A stretch of DNA of 37,674 bases from an uncultured Ruminococcus sp. (GTDB lineage: Bacteria; Bacillota; Clostridia; Oscillospirales; Ruminococcaceae), in contig NZ_CACWPP010000081.1 in the NCBI RefSeq assembly GCF_902762735.1, positions 1 to 37,674 on the forward strand, in the 5' to 3' direction. The translations under genes were made by a program, and so were the position numbers. Under the pieces are notes generated by a model, which was not told the DNA's origin, ran no database searches, and saw only the letters and a program-made list of their open reading frames with translations. This document shows positions 32,403 to 37,674 of the stretch, piece by piece (within the stretch, counting starts at the first letter, position 1; every line of letters starts with the position of its first letter).

Positions 32403-33575
32403 ATGAAATTTTTTCCAATAGCATTTTTCTCAGCCCTGCTGTGCCTGTCCCCCCTCAGCGCCGCCGCGCTTGATGTTACTCAGGCAAAAGGCTACGCACA
32501 AGGTATCGTGACCTATGAAAAGGAGATGAACCACATCTCGCCCAACGAAAGCCTGCTGACAGGCAGTATAGCTGAAAACGCAGGCGAGGACAGTTCCGAC
32601 TGGCTGGTAATAGGCGCGGTAAGATACGGGCTGGAGAACGATACTGCCGAATATTACAGCAGCTGGAAAAAGAATATCAATGAAAAGTATACCCATAACG
32701 GAGGTCTGCACCGCATGAAAGCCACCGAATGGCACCGCGCTGTCCTCACATGCCTCTGTCTCGGTGCCGACCCGTCAGACTTGTCTGGGATAGACCTCCT
32801 GCAAGACGGCATTTTCAGCCGCGGAGGTGACAAGCCGCTCGATGCACAAGGGCTTAACGGTCTTGTCTGGGGTCTTATCGCCCTCGACAGCTGTGACTGG
32901 AAAGTTCCCGATGATGCACAGGTCAGCAGACTGGGCATCATCAAGGATATAACGCAGGCGCAGAACAGTGACGGCGGCTTTTCGATGGACAGCGGCGCAG
33001 GCAAAAGCGACCCCGACCTCACCGCGATGGTCTTGCAGTCCCTTGCCCCCTACCGCGAATGCAGTGAGACAAAACAGGTCATATCAGCGGCGCTCAGCTA
33101 TCTTGAAAGTACAAAGGAAGATTTCTCCACCTGCGAAACAAACGCGCAGGTCATCTGCGGGCTGTGCTGTCTCGGCATCGACCCCGACACAGACGAACGT
33201 TTCAGCAGTCTGACAGAAGAACTTGTTAGCTTCGCCAATGACGACGGCGGCTTCGCCCACGAAAAGGGAGGCAAAAGCAGTGAACTTGCATCGGCACAGG
33301 CTCTCATCGCGCTGTGCAGTATCGACAGGCTTCGCGGCGGCGAAAGAAGCATCTACGACATGAACAACGGCGCGCCCGCAGAAATCACCGCCCAAAGCCT
33401 TGTTTCTGCGGCAAACGCCAAAGAGGTCAACACAGAAGCGCCCTGCACAGACGGTCTGCCGTCCCCCATAAAGCATGACAGCGTAAGGTTCAAACTTCTG
33501 CTGATAGCGGCGCTGACCGCAGGAATAACAGTCGCAGTGGTCATCGGCGTGATACTTCGCAGAAAAAGGACCTGA
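32403..33575 (+). CDS. Membrane-anchored alpha/alpha-toroid (prenyltransferase-like repeat) protein
   Basis: A 390-residue protein with signal peptide (KFFPIAFFSALLCLSPLSAAA) and a C-terminal membrane helix (LLLIAALTAGITVAVVIGVIL) with an RRKRT tail, so it is tethered facing outward. The body shows the helix-hairpin repeats of the prenyltransferase/squalene-cyclase toroid: AQNSDGGFSMDSGAGKSDPD, then FANDDGGFAHEKGGKSSELA, each followed by an ALxAL helix. No DxDD or zinc-ligand set is visible, so an enzymatic cyclase role is unlikely. The same fold forms the alpha-domain of transcobalamin and intrinsic factor. I start at ATG 32403, seven bases after CGGAG. Confidence 0.78.
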   Translation: MKFFPIAFFSALLCLSPLSAAALDVTQAKGYAQGIVTYEKEMNHISPNESLLTGSIAENAGEDSSDWLVIGAVRYGLENDTAEYYSSWKKNINEKYTHNGGLHRMKATEWHRAVLTCLCLGADPSDLSGIDLLQDGIFSRGGDKPLDAQGLNGLVWGLIALDSCDWKVPDDAQVSRLGIIKDITQAQNSDGGFSMDSGAGKSDPDLTAMVLQSLAPYRECSETKQVISAALSYLESTKEDFSTCETNAQVICGLCCLGIDPDTDERFSSLTEELVSFANDDGGFAHEKGGKSSELASAQALIALCSIDRLRGGERSIYDMNNGAPAEITAQSLVSAANAKEVNTEAPCTDGLPSPIKHDSVRFKLLLIAALTAGITVAVVIGVILRRKRT

Positions 33576-33581
33576 CGCGGC

Positions 33582-33599
33582 AGTTGTACCGATACAACT
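33582..33599 (+). promoter_or_regulatory. Small perfect hairpin in the toroid-moxR gap
   Basis: AGTTGTA and TACAACT pair around four bases. No T-run follows. It lies in the 83-base gap before the MoxR gene and may be an RNA processing or protein-binding site. Confidence 0.3.
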
Positions 33600-33658
33600 A
33601 AACCCCCGCGACAGGATATACCGCAAACAGCTATCCCCCAAAAAGAAAGGTGAAACTT

Positions 33659-34600
33659 ATGAACGAGATACCCGCAAAGCTGAAAGAAAACCTGACAAGA
33701 GTGATCGTCGGCAAGGACGACACTATCGAAATGCTGATAGCGGCAGTGCTGGCAGGCGGTCATGTGCTTCTGGAAGATGCTCCCGGCACAGGCAAGACCA
33801 CCCTTGCACTGGCACTGGCGAGAAGTCTCGGGCTTAAATTCAAGCGCCTCCAGCTTACCCCAGATACTGTGGCATCAGATATAACAGGCTACTCCGCATA
33901 TGACCCCGCAAAAGGCGAGATGGTCTTTCATGCGGGGGCGGCTATGACAGATCTCCTGCTTGCGGACGAGCTTAACCGCACATCAGGCAGAACTCAGTCT
34001 GCACTGCTGGAAGCTATGGAAGAAGGTCAGCTGACAGTAGACGGCGTGACCTACCCCCTGCCAAAACATTTCACCGTCATCGCCACCCAGAACCCCGTCG
34101 GTACAGCAGGCACAGCGGCTGTCCCCCTATCTCAGCTGGACAGGTTCATGGTGCGGCTGAGTCTTGGTGCGCCCGACAGCAAGTCGCTGAAAAAACTTCT
34201 GACCGACCGCGCATCTGCCGACCCGCTGGACAGCGTGGAACAGGTCTGCGGCGCAGAGGAGCTTTCTGCCATACAGGCAGAAACAGCGGCAGTGGTACTC
34301 AGCGAAGAACTCACCGACTATGTCTGCGCCCTCTGGCAGTCGATAGCCGACAGCCCCGACACCCTCTGCGGGATCTCTCCGCGCGGCGCTCTCGCACTTT
34401 GCAGGATAGCGCGTGCAGGCGCATTCCTTGACGGGCGTGACTACGTTGTACCTTCGGATATAAGGGCATGCTTTGCCGCAGTCTGCGCCCACAGGCTGAC
34501 CCTCACCCGCGAAGCCAAAGCGGCAGGCAGGTCAGCGGAAGATGTGCTTACAGCAGTGCTTAAAGCAGTCCCCTGCCCCGAAAACAGGGGAAATAAATGA
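33659..34600 (+). CDS. MoxR-family AAA+ ATPase
   Basis: A 313-residue MoxR-type chaperone ATPase. Walker A is EDAPGTGKTTLALAL (about 39-53), Walker B is LLLADELNR near residue 100, followed by the sensor region FTVIATQNPVG and the C-terminal lid. MoxR proteins assist assembly or activation of partner proteins and commonly stand before DUF58 genes. I start at ATG 33659 rather than the GTG three codons earlier, because AAAGG lies at proper distance only for the ATG. It overlaps the DUF58 gene by four bases (ATGA). Confidence 0.92.
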   Translation: MNEIPAKLKENLTRVIVGKDDTIEMLIAAVLAGGHVLLEDAPGTGKTTLALALARSLGLKFKRLQLTPDTVASDITGYSAYDPAKGEMVFHAGAAMTDLLLADELNRTSGRTQSALLEAMEEGQLTVDGVTYPLPKHFTVIATQNPVGTAGTAAVPLSQLDRFMVRLSLGAPDSKSLKKLLTDRASADPLDSVEQVCGAEELSAIQAETAAVVLSEELTDYVCALWQSIADSPDTLCGISPRGALALCRIARAGAFLDGRDYVVPSDIRACFAAVCAHRLTLTREAKAAGRSAEDVLTAVLKAVPCPENRGNK

Positions 34601-35511
34601 AGCGGGCGGCATTCATAGCGCTCATCACGGCGGGGCTTATATTGTGGAAGTTTTCTGCGGCAGGGCTTTATCTTGCGGCGGCAGTCATCGCGGCGGGTGT
34701 CATGGCGGCGGCTGAAAATCTGGCTGACAAGGGCGAAGTCAGCGTCAGCTGTGACGAGCTTTTCCCCCAAAAAGGTCACGCCCCCGTGCTGACTTTCGGC
34801 GGCAGAAAACATCTGAAAGGTCGGGTGCTGTGCGAGAACATCGTCACAGGCAAACGCGATGCTTTTGATGTGAAGATCGGCAAAACACGCAGTTTCACCC
34901 TCCCCGCGCAGGCTGACTGCGGCGGGCTGTTCATTCGTTTCGTGCAGTTTTCGCGCTTTGACCTGCTGGGTCTTACGCGGCGCACAGTGGTCTGCCATGC
35001 GGACGGATATATCACCATAATGCCCGAAAACACCGATGTCAGCGCCCTTTTCGACCCGTCATCGGGCGAAGAGGAACTCGACGGCGCACGCGAACTGACA
35101 GGCGGCGAACCTCTGCGGCGGCTGAACTACAAGCTGACCCACCGCTTCGGCAAACCGTATGTGAACATCTACTCGCCCGAAAATGCGGGGGATATATGGC
35201 TTTTCGGTGACTACGGGCTGGCTGGCGGCGCGGCAGATGCGGCAGAAAAACTCTGTGCGCTGGCGGCATTTCTCGAAGAGCGCGGCGTTCCTTACGGGCT
35301 GGCACTGCCCTGCGGCGAAAATGATGTTCAGCTGACCGACCGCGCAGACAGCGAGAGCGTCCTGCAAGAGGTACTGCACTTCCCGCTTTATTCCTGCGAG
35401 GGTCACAGCGTACTGCCCACACTGATGACCCGCCTGCCCGATGATGTGCAGGTGCTTGCATTCACCCGCAATACTGCCTTTGAAGACGACCGCGTGACGA
35501 TACTGCAATAA
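34597..35511 (+). CDS. DUF58 family protein
   Basis: A 304-residue protein. Two closely spaced hydrophobic segments at the N-terminus (about 4-38) anchor it. The DUF58 core is visible at GARELTGGEPLRRLNYKLTHR (shown as its hallmark R-GD-L-R-Y-type block) followed by PYVNIYSPE. The C-terminal part resembles a von Willebrand A-like fold, but the MIDAS residues are not evident. DUF58 proteins accompany MoxR ATPases and are thought to be their clients. Start codon overlaps the MoxR stop. Confidence 0.85.
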   Translation: MKRAAFIALITAGLILWKFSAAGLYLAAAVIAAGVMAAAENLADKGEVSVSCDELFPQKGHAPVLTFGGRKHLKGRVLCENIVTGKRDAFDVKIGKTRSFTLPAQADCGGLFIRFVQFSRFDLLGLTRRTVVCHADGYITIMPENTDVSALFDPSSGEEELDGARELTGGEPLRRLNYKLTHRFGKPYVNIYSPENAGDIWLFGDYGLAGGAADAAEKLCALAAFLEERGVPYGLALPCGENDVQLTDRADSESVLQEVLHFPLYSCEGHSVLPTLMTRLPDDVQVLAFTRNTAFEDDRVTILQ

Positions 35512-35570
35512 GCGTTTTTTCGGCATCTCACAGGGCAGGATCACTCAAAACCGAACTTACAGGAGAAACC

Positions 35571-37361
35571 ATGAAAAACAGGCGTGACTTTCCTGCCGCA
35601 CTGATATTCGCAGTCGCGGCGGGGCTTTTGGTCTATATGCTGTCGGTGGTGACTGCGGGTGCGTCAGCCCTGCTTTTGTGTACCCTCACGGCGGCGGCAT
35701 CTAACAAATTCGGGCGGCTTTGGGGACTTGCACCTGCTGTCTGCGCAGTGGCGGCGGCAGTGGTCTTTCGCGGCGAATTTATGGCAGAATGCGCCCTCTG
35801 CGCCGATGAATTTGCCTACCGCACAGCGGTCAGGGCGCAGACTCTCTATGCCCCCGTTACGGGCGCGGCAGACAGCGCGTGGCTTGTCCTGCTTGCATTC
35901 TGCGGGGCGGCATGTGCGGTGTATGCGGCTTTCGGCGCGAGGGGCTTCTGCCTTACAGCGGCATTGTGCGCGGCGGCGGCAGAATTTTTCATGGACGTTC
36001 CCGCATGGGCGCTGTGTACACTCATCGGGCTGACGGTCGGTGCGTTGTGCTTTGGCGAAAAGGGTGGAAAAGCCTTGCTTTTAACGGCACTGACCGCTCT
36101 GCTGACAGCACCCGCATCACTGCTTGCTTTCCCCGAAACTCCCCCGAAAGGCGAAGTCACCGCATCGGGCGGTCTGCCCCTTTATCTGGCAGAAGAATAT
36201 GAGCGCGCCGACCTGACAAAAAGCGAATACGCGCGTGCTTCTGCCATATTCTTAGCACTTAAAGAACAGGGCTTCGACCCGAACATGCAGTCGGGTCTGC
36301 TTATCGAAGCGGCAGGCGAAGAACTCCCCCTTGACGATGTGACCGCACCCAAGGGTTATCAGCCCGCAAACATCTGCGCGGCTGACAGCGGCAGAACACA
36401 GGTCTGCCGACAGTTCGGTGAGAACGTCTTTCTGCTCATCACAAAGCTGAAAAGCGGCAAATATCTGGACTGTGAGGGGCTTTACAGAGAGTATGTCTAC
36501 TCAGCCTACGGCAAGCTGACCGCTGACGAACAGCGCGAAATGGAAGAAAAATTCGGCATTGACGGCACTCTGCCCCTTGACCGCAAGCTGGCGGCTGTGA
36601 AGTCGGGCATAAACGCGAAAGTCACCGATGAGAGCGAGCGTTCACCCCTTACCGTTAAACTGGCGCGAAGCTGCGGTCTGGCGGCGCGTGAAGTGCGCGG
36701 CGTTTACTTTGGCGCGATGCCTGCAAGCGGCAGGGCTGACCTTTCGGAGGGCGAACAGAGAAGCTGGGTGGAAGTCTACATAGACGGCGCAGGCTGGGCA
36801 GTTTTTGAGAGCAAGCCCGAATATGCGGGCGCATCTCCCCTGCTGCCCGAAGGTGCATCACCTGACAGCGAAAGCACATTCAGTGACAGCGCAGAACAGT
36901 ACATCTACGCCGCCGCGCCGCCCCGCACAGCGGCAGAGATACGTACCCCCGATAAGGCGAAAAAGCCCTCACCGACATGGGCTTTACTGCCTGCGGGCGC
37001 GGTCATTCTTCTTGTCTTTGCGGGTCGTGCAAGGGCTTTTGTGAGATGGCGAAAGCGCTCTTCAAAGGACTTCGGCAAAGCTGTGACAGCCTCGCATTTT
37101 CAGGGCAGAGAACTTCTTTCAGCGGCGCTTTGCATCAGCGAAAACCTCCCCCCCGAAGAAGCCGCATCACAGCTTGACGGTCTCCTGCGCACCCGTTTCG
37201 AGCGCTCGGAGCGGGCATTCGAGCGCATGCGCTTTTCCAACCGCGCCGCAGACGAAGAGTCAGCAAAATGCGCGGCAAAATTCCACAAAGAAGCGCAGAC
37301 AGCCGCAAAAAAATGCGGCTTGCGCAAGCGTTTCGCACTGTGGCTGAAAGGTCTTGTCTGA
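35571..37361 (+). CDS. Membrane transglutaminase-like protein without the catalytic triad
   Basis: A 596-residue protein. About six membrane segments fill the first 195 residues, an outer domain follows, then a single helix near 468-487 (LLPAGAVILLVFAGRA) and a cytoplasmic C-terminus. The outer part aligns with the transglutaminase core: SPLTVKLARSCGLAAREVRG, RSWVEVYIDGAGWAVFESKP. The family pattern there is GxC.., HAWVEVY and FDPTP. Cys is absent from its place, His is Arg and Asp is Glu, so it is probably a non-catalytic relative. AGGAGAAACC precedes the ATG. It closes the MoxR-DUF58-transglutaminase set. Confidence 0.82.
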   Translation: MKNRRDFPAALIFAVAAGLLVYMLSVVTAGASALLLCTLTAAASNKFGRLWGLAPAVCAVAAAVVFRGEFMAECALCADEFAYRTAVRAQTLYAPVTGAADSAWLVLLAFCGAACAVYAAFGARGFCLTAALCAAAAEFFMDVPAWALCTLIGLTVGALCFGEKGGKALLLTALTALLTAPASLLAFPETPPKGEVTASGGLPLYLAEEYERADLTKSEYARASAIFLALKEQGFDPNMQSGLLIEAAGEELPLDDVTAPKGYQPANICAADSGRTQVCRQFGENVFLLITKLKSGKYLDCEGLYREYVYSAYGKLTADEQREMEEKFGIDGTLPLDRKLAAVKSGINAKVTDESERSPLTVKLARSCGLAAREVRGVYFGAMPASGRADLSEGEQRSWVEVYIDGAGWAVFESKPEYAGASPLLPEGASPDSESTFSDSAEQYIYAAAPPRTAAEIRTPDKAKKPSPTWALLPAGAVILLVFAGRARAFVRWRKRSSKDFGKAVTASHFQGRELLSAALCISENLPPEEAASQLDGLLRTRFERSERAFERMRFSNRAADEESAKCAAKFHKEAQTAAKKCGLRKRFALWLKGLV

Positions 37362-37374
37362 ACGCACGAAAATG

Positions 37375-37674
37375 CCCCGATCCATCAACACTCACACCGC
37401 ATAAATGTTGAAAAACAGGCTATGCGCGGCAGTTTCGGGCAGAGTGCAGGCAGTCCGATGATATGCGGGCGCATAACTTCCCAAAACGCCCCGAATTATC
37501 AACATTTGCGGCTGAAAAATGTTGAAAGATCGGCGCATTCGGAAATTCACAATATCGGGCGCATGACAGCCCCACAAAACTCCCCCGATCCATCAACACT
37601 CACATCAAGAAAATGTTGAAAAACAGGCTATGCGCGGCAGTTTCGGGCAGAGTGCAGGCAGTCCGATGATATGC
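37375..37674. repeat. Direct repeat with CAACA/TGTTG stems, running off the window
   Basis: Bases 37375-37466 recur at 37583-37674 with a few changes near CTCACA; both contain GTTGAAAAACAGGCTATGCG and CAGTTTCGGGCAGAGTGC. Between them a diverged third segment (37490-37560) has CAACATTT/AAATGTTG arms. The paired CAACA..TGTTG is kept in all three. The array may continue beyond the edge. No gene is visible from 37362 to the end. Confidence 0.8.

Overview
The window looks like chromosome from a Gram-positive gut Ruminococcus-type bacterium (Oscillospiraceae). The evidence is a Firmicutes-type rimP-nusA-rnpM-ylxQ-infB-rbfA-nrnA-truB-ribF cluster, lipoprotein signal peptides, AGGAGG-type ribosome binding sites, TTGAAA-N17-TATAAT promoters and a duplicated type I dockerin, the hallmark of cellulosome producers. 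No tRNA, rRNA, CRISPR array, phage gene or transposase was found.

Layout. 1-2750 is an efflux-type membrane-fusion lipoprotein gene (minus strand) set in a dense field of intergenic repeats. 2752-6878 holds a secreted SGNH esterase (plus), a sugar-nucleotide epimerase-like protein, a tRNA-dihydrouridine synthase and a small conserved protein (minus). 7027-11951 is a minus-strand operon for a Gld-type ABC system: ATPase, permease, GldG-like protein and DUF4340 protein. 12242-24465 is the minus-strand translation/RNA cluster, ending in a GT-C-like membrane protein and a lipoprotein. 24743-26774 (minus) holds a PII-like protein, an LCP-like protein lacking key residues and a SLOG protein. 26915-27905 is a five-copy tandem array of about 200 bp units, C-rich and almost G-free on the plus strand. 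28144-37361 (plus) carries a beta-propeller protein with a dockerin, an Ig-like/DUF4430 protein, an alpha/alpha-toroid membrane protein, then MoxR ATPase, DUF58 and transglutaminase-like genes. The right edge lies inside another direct repeat.

Two themes stand out. First, the plus-strand surface block: the propeller, the DUF4430 domain and the prenyltransferase-like toroid are the parts of transcobalamin-like surface proteins, here on adjacent genes. The DUF4430 gene is preceded by an RNA leader whose hairpins can be drawn as two exclusive states, one hiding the Shine-Dalgarno sequence. Second, intergenic space is packed with repeat families: a small inverted-repeat element with 10 bp target duplications (three good copies, two degenerate), ATTATG(A/C) heptad arrays with a conserved leader, a longer hairpin-bearing repeat, and several tandem arrays. 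Several sit at gene junctions inside the normally compact rimP-ribF operon.

All calls come from reading sequence and translations. Family names are from recognition of motifs and gene order, with no database search.
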